This document shows, one piece after another, positions 1 through 10,394 of a stretch of 64,000 bases of DNA. Positions within the stretch are counted from its first letter, which is position 1, and each line of letters begins with the position of its first letter. The DNA is from Fagopyrum homotropicum. Its lineage: Eukaryota > Streptophyta > Magnoliopsida > Caryophyllales > Polygonaceae. The stretch is taken from assembly GCA_033239125.1 (NCBI GenBank), contig BSWB01000008.1, forward strand, positions 7,718,001 through 7,782,000, given 5' to 3'. The translations under genes and the position numbers were made by a program. Under the pieces are notes generated by a model that was not told the origin of the DNA, made no database searches, and saw nothing but the letters and a program-made list of their open reading frames with translations.

Positions 1-34
1 CATTAACATTCCTTTCCTTGATGCTATTCTAGGG

Positions 35-979
35 ATGCCTGCCTATAGGAAGTTCTTGAAAGAGCTCTTATCAAGGAAGAGGAAACTGGAAGATTTTGGT
101 GAAGTAAGGATGACATCTAAATCCTCGGAGCTCATACAAATCATGAAGGAGAAGATGCCACCTAAGTTGAGAGATCCCGGCTCATTTTGCATTCCCATTC
201 AAGTTGGGGATGTCACTTGTGAAGCCTTATGCGATCTAGGACCCAGCGTGAGCATCATTCCGCTGGAACTATGTGTGAAGATCGGACTTGGAGAGCCCAA
301 GCCGGTCAAGATTCGGTTATACATGGTGGACCGCTCTATTACCCATCCCGTGGGAATTTTGGAAGACGTTCCGGTCAAGTTAGGTAACTTCTATTTACCT
401 ATAGACTTTGTTGTACTTGACATTCCCGCAGATTATCCTGTTCCTATTATTCTCGGGAGGCCATTTCTAGCAACTTCGGGTTGCAACGTGGATTGTAAGA
501 ACGCCAAGTTGAAATTCAACATTGGTGGAGATGAAGTGGAGTTCGCACTACTTGCGGCCATGAAAGGAGAGTAACTAAGCGATGATATCTTCAACATCTA
601 CGATGAAGAAGAATCAAGAGAATTGGTGAGCTCTATCCTTATTAACGATCCACTCGAAAGAGTTATTAGTTTCAGTTTAAATGAGGAAGGTATAGATGCT
701 TCTTGTGATGCAGATATACGGAGCTTAAAGGCACTGGAAGAAGATCCAGGAGCTAAAACTGAGAAGCTAATCCAGGAGACGAAGATCTCCAGTTTCGGTT
801 CCAGATACAGTACCTCGACCGAGGCACTTTCTGGACTGAGCGAGGCGACTGAAGAACATCTCGGTCAACGCCTCTACGCCTCGACCGAGGTCGATGGCGA
901 GACGATTTCAAATGAGACTTCCGAAAGTCCAGTTTCTAGATCTACTCCACTGGAAGGAGGAAGCCAGGATTCCCCTTAG
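35..979 (+). pseudogene. Athila pol N-terminal part: retropepsin domain and linker
   Basis: The first open part (35-574) holds an aspartic protease fold: LCDLGPSVSIIP around residues 66-77 is the plant Athila/Tat version of the D-[ST]-G active site, with DLG, and IILGRPFLAT near residue 140 is the conserved second half. A TAA stop after AAMKGE interrupts the frame, which then continues in phase from about 575 to 976 as a serine- and glutamate-rich linker. That linker encodes the repeated inverted motif as STEALSGLSEATEE and YASTEVDGE. Another stop and a phase change follow before RT. It would have processed the Gag-Pol polyprotein. The start at 35 is only the first ATG in the window; the real frame begins upstream. 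Confidence 0.75.
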
Positions 980-2669
980 AAAGCACCCCAGTTGTGGAGC
1001 TCAAACAACTCCCAAATCACTTGAGGTATGTCTTTCTTGGACCGGATTCCACTTATCCCGTTATTGTTAGCGCTTCCCTCTCCGAATCTGAATTGTCTAA
1101 ACTAATGCATGTCATGAGAAAGCATCAAAAGGCTTTGGGTTATACTATAGATGATCTTATTGGCATTAAGCCTTCTTTCTGCATGCATAGAATTCTAATA
1201 GAGGATGATCATAAGACTTCACGGGAACCTCAAAGACGGTTAAATCCGATCATGAAAGAGGTTGTGAAGAAGGAAATTCTTAAGTTGTTGGATGCAGGTA
1301 TCATATATCCTATCTCGGACAGCAAATGGGTTAGCCCGGTGCATGTAGTTCCGAAGAAAGGAGGGATGACCGTTGTGACGAATAAGAACAACGAGTTGAT
1401 CCCAACCAGGACCGTTACGGGCTGGAGGGTTTGCATTGATTACAGGAAGCTGAACACGGCCACTCGGAAGGACCATTTTCCACTTCCCTTCATTGATCAA
1501 ATGCTTGAACGGTTGGCCCAACATTCATACTTTTGCTACTTAGACGGCTATAGTGGATTCTTCCAGATTCCTATCCATCCGGATGATCAGGAGAAGACCA
1601 CTTTCACTTGTCCATGGGTGACATTTGCTTACAGGAGGATGCCATTTGGATTATGCAATACACCCGCTACCTTCCAGCGATGCATAATGGCTATCTTTTC
1701 CGAGTACATAGAAGAGATCATGGAGGTATTTATTGATGATTTTTCAGTATATGGTTCCTCTTTTGATGATTGCCTATCTAACCTTTCTCTAGTGCTACAA
1801 CGATGTGAAGACACTAATTTTGTTTTGAATTGGGAGAAGTGTCATTTTATGGTTAATAAAGACATTGTGCTAGGACACCTCGTTTCTAATCGAGGTATTG
1901 AGGTGATCGCGCTAAGATCGAGACTATTGAGAAACTCCCTCCCCCTTGTTCTGTTAAAGGTGTGAGGAGTTTTCTCGGGCATGCAGGTTTCTACAGGAGA
2001 TTCATCAAGGACTTCTCTAAGATTTCTAAACCTCTAACTAACCTCTTGAATAAATATGTTGTTTTTGAGTTTTCGCAGGAGTGTCTTGATGCATTTTACA
2101 GGATTAAGGAAGCGTTGATCTCCGCTCCCATTAATCAACCTCCGGATTGGGCATTGCCCTTTGAGATCATGTGCGATGCTAGTGATGTAGCCGTAGGAGC
2201 GGTGCTTGGACAGAAGAAGGATGGCCGGACCACCGCCATTTATTATGCTAGCAAGACGCTAGACGTAGCCCAGTGCAACTACGCTACCACCGAGAAGGAG
2301 TTATTGGCGGTTGTATATGCTTTCGAGAAGTTTCGTTCTTATTTAGTAGGGGCGAAAGTCATTGTCTACACCGACCACGCAGCCATCCGTTACTTGCTTG
2401 CTAAGAAAGATGCCAAGCCATGCCTTATTCGATGGATTCTCTTGCTTCAAGAGCTTGACTTAGAGATCGGCGATAAGAAGGAATCCGAAAACTCTGTTGC
2501 GGATCACCTTAGCCGGCTACCTGCATCTTCACGCGAGAAGGACGACCCACCCATAGACGATTCATTCCCCGATGAGCACTTACACTTGTTGGAGCGTTTG
2601 ATAGACTTACTTACTTCACCCCATGATGGAGGTGAAGTGTGGGGTGAGGGCACCTCCCATCACGTTTGA
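980..2669 (+). pseudogene. Athila pol: reverse transcriptase and RNase H, integrase missing
   Basis: RT occupies about 1000-1965: VVPKKGG, the WRVCIDYRKLN box, LDGYSGFFQIPIHP, FGLCNTPATFQRCM-like and the catalytic FIDDF motif are all visible. Near 1900-1908 one base is missing, so the reading moves to the next frame at about 1962, where FLGHAGFYRRFI and then RNase H begin (MCDASDVAVGAVLG, TEKELLAVVYAFEKFR, TDHAAIRYL). After the RNase H end (SVADHLSRLPAS) and the usual IDDSFPDE linker, the frame ends within about 30 residues. The HHCC and DDE integrase domains normally found here are absent. The following GCGCTTCTTGGGAGGCAACC stretch resembles sequence found after integrase in Athila elements, which suggests an internal deletion. 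Confidence 0.85.
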
Positions 2670-3500
2670 GAGACGCACTATGGTCCAACTAGCGACCTTA
2701 AACCAAGCGCTTCTTGGGAGGCAACCCAATGTATTGCTTTCTTTTCCCTTTTTCTAGTCTAGCTTAGATAGTTTGCTTTTGCTTTGCTTTGTTTTGTTTT
2801 TGGCGTCCTAGACAGACAACAGGTGACATCTAAGGAAGGAGTACAAACCAAGAGCATAACTGGAAGGACAGAAGTTCGAGAATTTGAGAAGACGGAGTTT
2901 GACTGAGGCACATCTCGGTTGCTGTCAAAGCACCTCGACCGAGATGATTCTTGAGCAACCGAGGCGACTAGGGTTTCTGAAGATCCACCTCGGTCCATAC
3001 CACCTCGGTCCAGTCGAGACCACCTCGACCGAGGTGACAGTAGTTCTAGAAAGGGTATAAAAGGGGGGCTGAATTTCTCTCTCTTCTTTTTACCTCTCCT
3101 CGACCGCGGCAACCCCTCGCCTCGCTTCGCCCTCCTTCGATCGGTTTAAACGATTCTTGCTTCCAAATTGCAAAGAAAGGATAGAGGATCCCAGTGCAAG
3201 TGTCAATCTTCGAGAAAAACGAACCGAATCGACCGAATCAGGGTAAACATCGAAAAAACCCTAATCTCGTTCTCTTCACTGTTTTGCTTCGAATTGGGCT
3301 TTGGTTGCCCTTGCATTTGCTGAGAAACAGATTAAGTACCCCATAGGAACCAGTTGTAGTGATTTTGGGGAAAAGAACTGGATTTTTGAAGAAATTCGTC
3401 GCGCAGTTCTTCGCCTCGGTCCAAACGTTCTGTGCCTCGGCCGAGGTGTTCTTGAGTTGTGTCAGGCCGACCGAGGTGATCTGACAGAGTGTTTTAGAGA
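2670..3500 (+). other. non-coding spacer between Athila pol and the ATHILA-like ORF
   Basis: I see no convincing protein here; the ORFs in this stretch look fortuitous. It holds several copies of the inverted motif (2931-2946, 3021-3036, 3434-3448), a TATA-like box at 3056-3062, a pyrimidine-rich stretch after it and a CCCTAATC stretch. That is the look of a promoter plus 5' leader for the downstream ORF. Confidence 0.5.
3056..3062 (+). promoter_or_regulatory. TATA-like box upstream of the ATHILA-like ORF
   Basis: TATAAAA lies in GGGTATAAAAGGGGGG, followed by a CT-rich initiator-like tract. It sits about 440 bases before the ATG at 3501 and just after a full copy of the inverted motif (3021-3036). 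An internal promoter is an inference from composition only; the family is usually assumed to express this ORF from the LTR by splicing. Confidence 0.35.
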
Positions 3501-4925
3501 ATGAGTTCAGATAGACAGCTTGCCTTGAGGGATAGATCCTCCCCTTCCCCTTCTTCTTCTTCCTCTAGACCTTATAGACCGGTGATCCACGAGAGACACC
3601 AGGTCGACTATGACCGTATTGTAGCCCGTCCAGTGATCGCACCACGTTTCCTGGACGTATCGGCTTTTGATTGTCTCCATGTGGATGGAGATCTTAGGCG
3701 GATGATTTCGATGGTAGGGCTAGATCAGTTTACTGAGATCCGCGCACCTGCCTATTTAGAGCCTACCTTGGAGTTTGTCAGCTCCTTCACCTACCTTCCC
3801 ACAGAGCGAGCTGTGAAGTACCGGTTGATGAACCGGAACTTCTTAGTTCCTTTAGAGCACTGGAGAGATATTTTTGGTTTTCCGGCCCCGACCGCTGTCG
3901 ATTTTCCTTCCCGGACTGTAGCTAGGGAGTTTTGGGGTCAGATTGCTCATGTAGTTGAGCACGCAGATAGATGGCGCCCTGGAGACTCCAGGGAGCGCAT
4001 CATATTTCACCTAGCCTTTAGGTTGGCCCACCGTATTTTCAGTGAGACTCTTCTGGCGCGTACTGAGACGCCCCAGAAGGTCCGATAGGGGGAGCTTTTT
4101 AGCCTTTACTGCATGGTGACTGGAGGGATCCCAGACTTTGGCTTGATGTTGGCAGAGGATCTGCACAAGATCAAGGCCAAGGCGAAGGGGGATATCTGCT
4201 GCGGAGGCCTCGTGACCCACATTGCTAGCTATCAGGACATGGACCTCAGAGCTTCTACTATGGTGGCGGCTGCCAAGCCGCTAGGGCTTCAGGAGATGAT
4301 CACTCGGAGGATACTGGTTCCCCGAGGACTTACTACGTCATATGTGGCGATGCCATGGGAGCCGACTACACCACAGGGGATCAGATGGTCACCCCAGTTC
4401 TCTGTTTATGATCCTCACTACTGGCAGACTACTTGGATTCCATTGATGGAGGATGCTAGAGAGGCAGCAGCTGCACCAGCTGAGGAGGTTGAGGTAGAGG
4501 AGGAGACTGCTGATGATGATGACAGGGATGGTGGAGTTCCTATGGATACAGGGACTGATACTGCTGGGACGAGCACGCCGGTCATTGATCTAGATGATGA
4601 CAATACTGAGACCACGCCGGCTGCATCACCAGTCCGACCTGCTAGGCGTAGGGTGCGCCGACAGAGAGACCTAGAGGCTCACCGTCGGATCGATGATCTG
4701 ACGGATCAGATGATAGACTCTTACGCTGCCCTTACTGTGGACATCGATGAGAGATTTGCCGGCCAGCACCGACAGATCGACAACTGGACTCATCAGATGC
4801 TAGAGAGCCAGCATTATCAGCGTCGGATGATGGAGATCCAGTTCCAGCAGACTATGGGTTATCCATTTAACCCGTCCCAGTATCCGTACGTGCCACCACC
4901 ACCACCACCGAATCAGGATTATTGA
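3501..4925 (+). pseudogene. ATHILA-like ORF downstream of pol (envelope position), one stop
   Basis: Two open stretches (3501-4088 and 4113-4925) lie in the same phase and are separated by one TAG at 4086-4088, so the original ORF was about 474 codons. The first half (FDCLHVDGDLRRMISMVG, YLEPTLEFVSSF, LEHWRDIFGF) resembles the ATHILA ORF-1/plant transposon protein family. The C-terminal third is acidic (EEVEVEEETADDDD), then basic (RPARRRVRRQR), then glutamine-rich, and ends in a proline run. I see no signal peptide or membrane segment, so the position matches the env-like ORF of Athila but the sequence does not show an envelope protein. Function in the family is unknown. A GTG-independent ATG start in AGAATGAGTTCAG context is plausible. 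Confidence 0.65.
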
Positions 4926-6362
4926 GAGCTTGCAGGATTTTCTTTCTTATTTATTATGCAACTCAGCTTTATGTCCGGTGAGTACTTTATTTCTTTAGAC
5001 TTATTTTGACCCACTGGGACAATGTGTCCCAAGTATGGGGTGTTTATGTATTTTATCGACTTATGTGATGTATGACTCTACATTATCGGATATCTATAAT
5101 TATTTTTGCTTCTATGGTTTTATCTGAGATTACATGCATGCATACAGGTTATTTGATTGAGAAAAACGTCAAAACTGGACAGAAAAAAATTTTTTGACCT
5201 CGACCGGGACAGTTCGGGCCGAACGAGGTGCTTCACCTCGGTTGACCTAGAACACCTCGACCGAGGTGGTTTAACTGAGAGTTTTCGAAATGTTTTGTGC
5301 TTCTTATCTGGATATGATCTCAGTGAAGATCTTGTTGCTGACTGGTTTTGAAATCTTTATGTGTTTGAAAGGTTTTATAATATGTTTAAGTTGCTAAATG
5401 CTTTGTTTGAAATTTTTGGCATGTTTAATACTTTGTTTTTATCCAAATTATGTTGAATTTGAAGGTTGACGCCACAAGATAAGTTCTCTCACTTTCTTCC
5501 TGGAAAGACCAAGGCAATTCATTCTCTTCTCTTCTTCTTCTTGATCATGCTTAGCCCTTCATATACATTTTTGCCTCCCTTTACCTATCCGGGAATTTAG
5601 AAGCAAGCATAGTGGTGAAAGCAAGTGAAGTTAAAGTTGAGAAGTTGGCTGGAAGTGAAAGTGTTAGAAAGAAATAAATAGGTTTGGGGAAGTCAATCAT
5701 GATGATGAGTAACTCGGCACCATTCACATAGCCGGGTGTTTGTGTCTTGCCAAAGTCGGATTGAGCGATATTCCTAACGGGTCATGGTATGTGCATCCAG
5801 GGTTTGATGCATCTCAAGAAATTGATGATTGCTGATTTCCTAGGCTTCGGTTATTGTGCACCTCTGTCCATGCATCCCAAAAAGTAAAGTAAAAGAAAAA
5901 GTGTAAAATAAGCAAAGCTTATTGGTGGAAGATGTTGAACGTCAAAGTGAAAGTGAAGTGTATCCTTTTCCCAGATTCTAGCACCACATTACTTTACATA
6001 CATCCCTACCCTACACGTTTCTTGACCTTTTTTTGGGAAGCCCTTAAGACCTCGAGCTTGTTGATTGACTTAGTGGTTTAAACTGGATTATGCATGATTA
6101 ATTTCGATAATTATGACTTATTATGCATTCTACGATTTTATGCAAAGATGAACAACTTTCTTATATTTATAAAATGTTTTGATCATATTTTGATTTTAAA
6201 TTCCATGAAGTATTCTCTTAGAGTGATCTATGATTGTAGCACACCATAAAAATGTTTTTGAAAGACTTTTTCATTGATTTTCTTGACTTATAACCCATTC
6301 TATCTTGCTTTTTATATGCGGAACTTGCTTGGGGACAAGCAAGGGCTAAGTATGGGGTATTT
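4926..6362 (+). other. Athila 3' non-coding region and polypurine-like tract
   Basis: No supported gene is present. It contains further copies of the inverted motif (5253-5268 full length, degenerate ones at about 5199-5245). It ends in a purine-rich run with GGGCTAAGTATGGGG at about 6343-6357, a few bases before the LTR start, which fits the priming tract for plus-strand synthesis. Confidence 0.55.
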
Positions 6363-6917
6363 TGATAGCATGAATTATAGTCTATATTTTGGGGTTTGTT
6401 TGGACGTTTTATTTTCAATAATCGGCATGTTTGTATGTATAATATGTGATTATATTACCATTTCATCTACCTTTGCGGGAATCGAGGTCTACACCTAGTT
6501 TTGTTGTACTCGTAGGTAAAATGGCACGTTTTGCATCAAAAAGGAGCAAAAGGAGCTATGGAGTCATTGGAGCTACATTCAGGAACATAAGAAAACATCC
6601 AGGAAGGATAGCCATGGATTAGAAGATTCACTTTGGACCAGATTTGAGAGATTTCACATTCAGTTGTGACTCACCTCGGTTGACTACAGAGTCACCTCGA
6701 CCGAGGTGATCCAGAGAAGTCGACTCGACCGAGGCGAACACCTGGGACGCGGCGAGAATATTTTATTCTTGGCTGAGATCTTTTATCTTTGGAAAGAGGA
6801 TCTTATATTTTTGGGCTTGGCTCCTGGAAGGAAGAAGATATGTTAGATCATATATTTTACCTATTTTTATGGGAAGAGATCTTTCTAAGATATCTTATTT
6901 TTGGAGAGTAATTTTCC

Positions 6918-6925
6918 TATAAAAA
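6918..6925 (+). promoter_or_regulatory. LTR core promoter TATA box
   Basis: TATAAAAA in CCTATAAAAAGGG, about 555 bases into the LTR, followed by a C-rich stretch. This is the likely U3/R core promoter of the Athila LTR. Confidence 0.5.
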
Positions 6926-7523
6926 GGGTCGGATTTCCCACAAATCCGACATCCGCTATATCATGCTATACGACCGATTGTGTTTTATACACCACAGCAG
7001 CCATACTCCAGTTGGGAGATTTGAAGAACATTTTTGAAGGTTGAAGGAAGAAAGTCTATAGCTTTTATAGCTTTTGAAGGGTTTTTGTAAGATCATCTTA
7101 GATTCCCTTCCTCTTTGTTGTCTTGTTGGATTTCTATCCAAGGAACGCTTGTTGGTTTGATAATTGATTCAGTTATTGAAGCCTTTCTCTTAAGGTTTTC
7201 TTGTTCAATTATTCTCTTTCTTCCCATATATTTGATTAATACTTTCATGATGATGAGTGGCTAATCTCTTTGTGTGATTCTAGGGTGATTGGCTAAAGGT
7301 TGTGGGAAAAACAATGATAGAATAATCTTAATCACAGTAGGACCCTGAAAGTTCGAGTCTTTACCTTAACCCTAAGCATCTCGTTCAGTCGATGAACATC
7401 TCGGCCGGGGTGGAATTCTTCTGACCGAGGTGACTTATCTGATCCGAAACTGAGAGTTAAGTGTTAGAGTTTGCCAAATCCTATTCTTATTACACCTTTC
7501 CTGGTTCAATGCAAGCTTAGGAT

Positions 7524-7783
7524 GAGACTTACCCGGTAATTCCTTTGTTTGTTTACCTAAGATCATAAGTGTAGGTAATAAAGGTTTATCCTTTATTGGG
7601 GTTTGAGTGTGGTTTCATTCCATCTTTGTGAGTTAGCCTGAGACTTACCCGGTAAAGGTTGATTCTATTCCCTTAGTTGGAGTGTTAGTTTGAGGTTATA
7701 GTTCTGTATCTTGATTCCTTGAGACTTACCCGGTGATAGGAGTTACGGTTTAGGATTAGAGAGTAGTGAAACTTACCCGGTGA
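7524..7783 (+). repeat. four spaced copies of GAGACTTACCCGGTRA in the LTR
   Basis: Copies at 7524-7539, 7640-7655, 7721-7736 and 7768-7783 (the last GAAACTTACCCGGTGA). Spacing is irregular (116, 81 and 47 bases) and the sequence between them is only loosely similar, so this is a conserved short word, not a simple tandem array. Confidence 0.75.
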
Positions 7784-8166
7784 TCTATTCCACTTTAGAA
7801 ATACCTTCCCTATGCAAAATCTCAACTTTGTCCGCTTATTTTTAGATCTTGAGTTGGAACCACAACTAGATGCTTTAATCCCTAGAATTGCATATTTCCT
7901 TTATTGACTTTTATCATCTTTGATTGTTTTAATTGCTTTGTGGTTAGTGATTGCTAAAGCTTACCTATTCCGACTTTGTTTCACTAAGTCCATGTGATCG
8001 ACCCCTGGAATTTCTTGCTTTTTACTAAGATTGACCCGTACACTGTGGGTTCGCATCCTTGTTTTAAGCTTACATCTAGGGTTATAACTTTAAAGCTTGT
8101 ACACACCGTTTGGAGCGAACAAGAATGCAACATTAACATATTGGCTACATTACATATGTATGGAAC

Positions 8167-9736
8167 ATGATGCATACGCCTACGCCAGATTGGGTTGCTC
8201 AGATCATGGATAAATTGAACTCCATCCAAAAGGAACAACAAGAATTGGTTGAAAAGGTTGAGCATCAAGCTATGTTAATCGAATATTTAACAACATATTC
8301 AAGGGACATTGGAACTCTATATGACAAATTAGACACAACTGTGTACATATCAAGCAAGATGAGCGAGACCAAGATAAAAAAAAACCTTGTTAAAGACATG
8401 ATAAGGCCATCATCCGCTGCAAACAGTAATGGACCAACTGAAAAAAATGACGACACATCTTCTAAAGTCAAATTGGACGATGTCATGGTGCAAGACCTAG
8501 CTGGTGGATCGAGTGAGGTATGAATTTCACAATATGGTAACAGTACATATAAGTTAAAAATAGTGAATCAATGTACTAATATACAATGTGTGTGTAATAT
8601 TATGTATCTCTTTATGTTTACTTTTATGATACTATAGTTACATATTTTTGTTTTATCAATCAGCTAAAACAGGATGTCAATGTAGCTGAACACGTAAGAA
8701 GGGTGGGATTAAGGGTTCAAAAAGATAGTAAGTACAAACATACTCCTTTCAGAAAAAACGTCAAACTCCCAAGGAACCCACAATGAGTATGCTCCAAAAC
8801 AATGAGCATCAAAAACTTTATAACTGGGTCAAGAATAAGGACGATAAAGGGTTGATAAGAGGATTCATTAAGAATATTTACAGAGAAACAGTATTGGAGA
8901 TATTGAAACCTGGTGGCTGGATAAAAGATGAGGTACATATTTGAACATAATATGTATATGCCTAATTGATTGTGTATGCATTACGTTATTAATAGTTATG
9001 TATTATTTATTACAGGCAATTGATGAAATAATTATGCACATCCGTAAGAGCATAGTCGATAACCCGGAAAGATTCGCACAAACTGACGTGCTCTCGTCTG
9101 GATGGACTAGGTCTTATAATAGTGCCACATATGCAAATTATGTTGCTTCAAAGAAAGATATGCCGAACTTCAAACAAATCATGTTTGATGTCCTTTCCGG
9201 AGATAGCCCCCAAATGTTCAGGAAGTCTTTGTACGACGTGGACATGATATATTCTCCATTCAACCTCCGTGATTCACACTGGGTTGCTCTTCAAATAGAC
9301 CTTTCTCACTGGTGCATTTATGTATATGACCCCCAAATCAATTACATAAAAGAAGAAAAACTTCAGGAGTTATTAGAGCCCTTGACAGTTATGTTTCATA
9401 AGCTACTCACAGTGCATGGTAGGCACACTAAGCAGGGTGATAAGCTAGAGACCCCTTTGAAGGTGATCAGAAAAACTAGATTGAACATCAACGAAGATGG
9501 GTACGTAATTATGAATCAAATATGTATGTCTTCACACATCAATTTATTTATGTACTCATTAGTAGATTTATTACAATGGCAGCTGTGGAATTTACACATT
9601 GAGATACATACAACACTTAACTTCTGGGCGTACAGACCTGAGTGACATCAATGATGATATTGTACAATCAAGCAAGGAGAAGCTTGTCAATGTTGTGTAC
9701 ATAAGGGATTGGTCCACATGGTTTGATGATAATTGA
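8167..9736 (+). pseudogene. ULP1-like C48 cysteine protease carried by the MULE
   Basis: Proposed exons are 8167-8517, 8664-8932, 9016-9500 and 9583-9736, all with GT-AG borders. The catalytic domain is in the last two: RDSHWVAL supplies the histidine, YVYDPQ the aspartate, and splicing at 9500/9583 gives DGCGIYTLRYIQ with the nucleophile cysteine, so the triad is complete. The N-terminal part is coiled-coil-like (KLNSIQKEQQELVEKVEHQ). The only break I find is in exon 2, where the A-run 8753-8758 appears one base short, shifting the frame. ULP1 enzymes cut SUMO-like modifiers; the role of the MULE-borne copies is unknown. The true N-terminus may lie left of 8120, removed by the Athila insertion. 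Confidence 0.7.
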
Positions 9737-10394
9737 AGACAATTTATTATGATTTTAGCTTTTATGTAACAGATTGATAATGCCGTACACTTTTCTGTTT
9801 ATTTTAGAAACGAATTCATGGATTCAATGTTTTATGTTTTACATTTTGTCGTTTATTTCCAGTGTTAAACATGGTATTTACAATTTACATCCACACTTGA
9901 CGTCAATTTTACAACATAAGTTACACCTAATAATCATACAAGTCGTATGGAGGTGTACAATCAGGCTCAAATTGTTATTCCCTTAAAGGTTGTCTTATGT
10001 GCAATGGAATTCAAACGAAATTATAAGTTATAACACAAGTTCAACTAAAAAAATCACACACACGTACACATACGAGATAAATAAATAGATTGCGATTACA
10101 TAAGTATAGAATAACATTAAATATGTTGAATATAATATATAAATGTATATAAAAATATTGATGTTGTATATGTAAGTTTATTTGTCCAACCTTATAGGTA
10201 TGTTTACTAACCACAGGTGCACAAAAACGTGTTTCGTTTATGTGAGTGTATATGCCGGTTCAACAAAAAAAACACACCATATAAATAATAAAAATGGATC
10301 ATCTTTTCGAACATTGCATATAAATAAGAAAGCAATAATAGAAAGTTATTAGAGTAAAATCACTACATTTTTATAAATCAAATTCAACACATAT
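9737..10394. other. AT-rich spacer between the convergent MULE genes
   Basis: I see no gene, repeat array or RNA here. It presumably holds the 3' untranslated parts of the two convergent MULE genes. Confidence 0.4.

Larger units (their letters stand above)
812..7440. repeat. dispersed inverted motif family CACCTCG-NN-CGAGGTG
   Basis: The 16-mer CACCTCGACCGAGGTG (7-bp inverted arms, 2-nt centre) is exact at 3021-3036, 5253-5268 and 6693-6708. Near copies lie at 812-825, 878-892, 2931-2946, 3434-3448, about 6721-6736 and 7395-7435. Many half-sites (CACCTCGGT or ACCGAGGTG) lie between them. They occur in the pol linker, spacer, 3' region and LTR alike, so they are a property of the whole element rather than one domain. 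Confidence 0.8.
1..8119 (+). mobile_element. Athila-type Ty3/gypsy retrotransposon, 3' part
   Basis: The element runs off the left edge, so its 5' LTR and gag are not seen. Visible in order are a retropepsin-like domain, a linker, reverse transcriptase, RNase H, a long non-coding stretch, an ATHILA-like ORF, a 3' non-coding region with a purine-rich tract, and a 3' LTR. The RT block (YRKLN, LDGYSGFFQI, FIDDFSVYG) is typical of the Athila/Tat branch. Integrase is absent. Stops and frameshifts show it is defective. The right border near 8119 rests on a terminal CA and on the start of unrelated MULE sequence; it cannot be confirmed without the 5' LTR. Confidence 0.85.
6363..8119 (+). repeat. 3' LTR of the Athila-type element
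   Basis: The LTR starts at TGATAGCATG right after the purine-rich tract and is proposed to end at GAGCGAACA (CA at 8118-8119), giving about 1757 bp, within the usual Athila range. It holds a TATA box (6918-6925), three or four copies of the dispersed inverted motif (6693-6708 exact) and four copies of GAGACTTACCCGGTRA. The borders are by eye; the partner LTR is outside the window. Confidence 0.6.

Noticed and set aside
3501..4925. A true envelope gene in the Athila element
   Set aside because: No signal peptide, membrane anchor or cleavage motif is visible; the similarity is to ATHILA/plant transposon proteins only.
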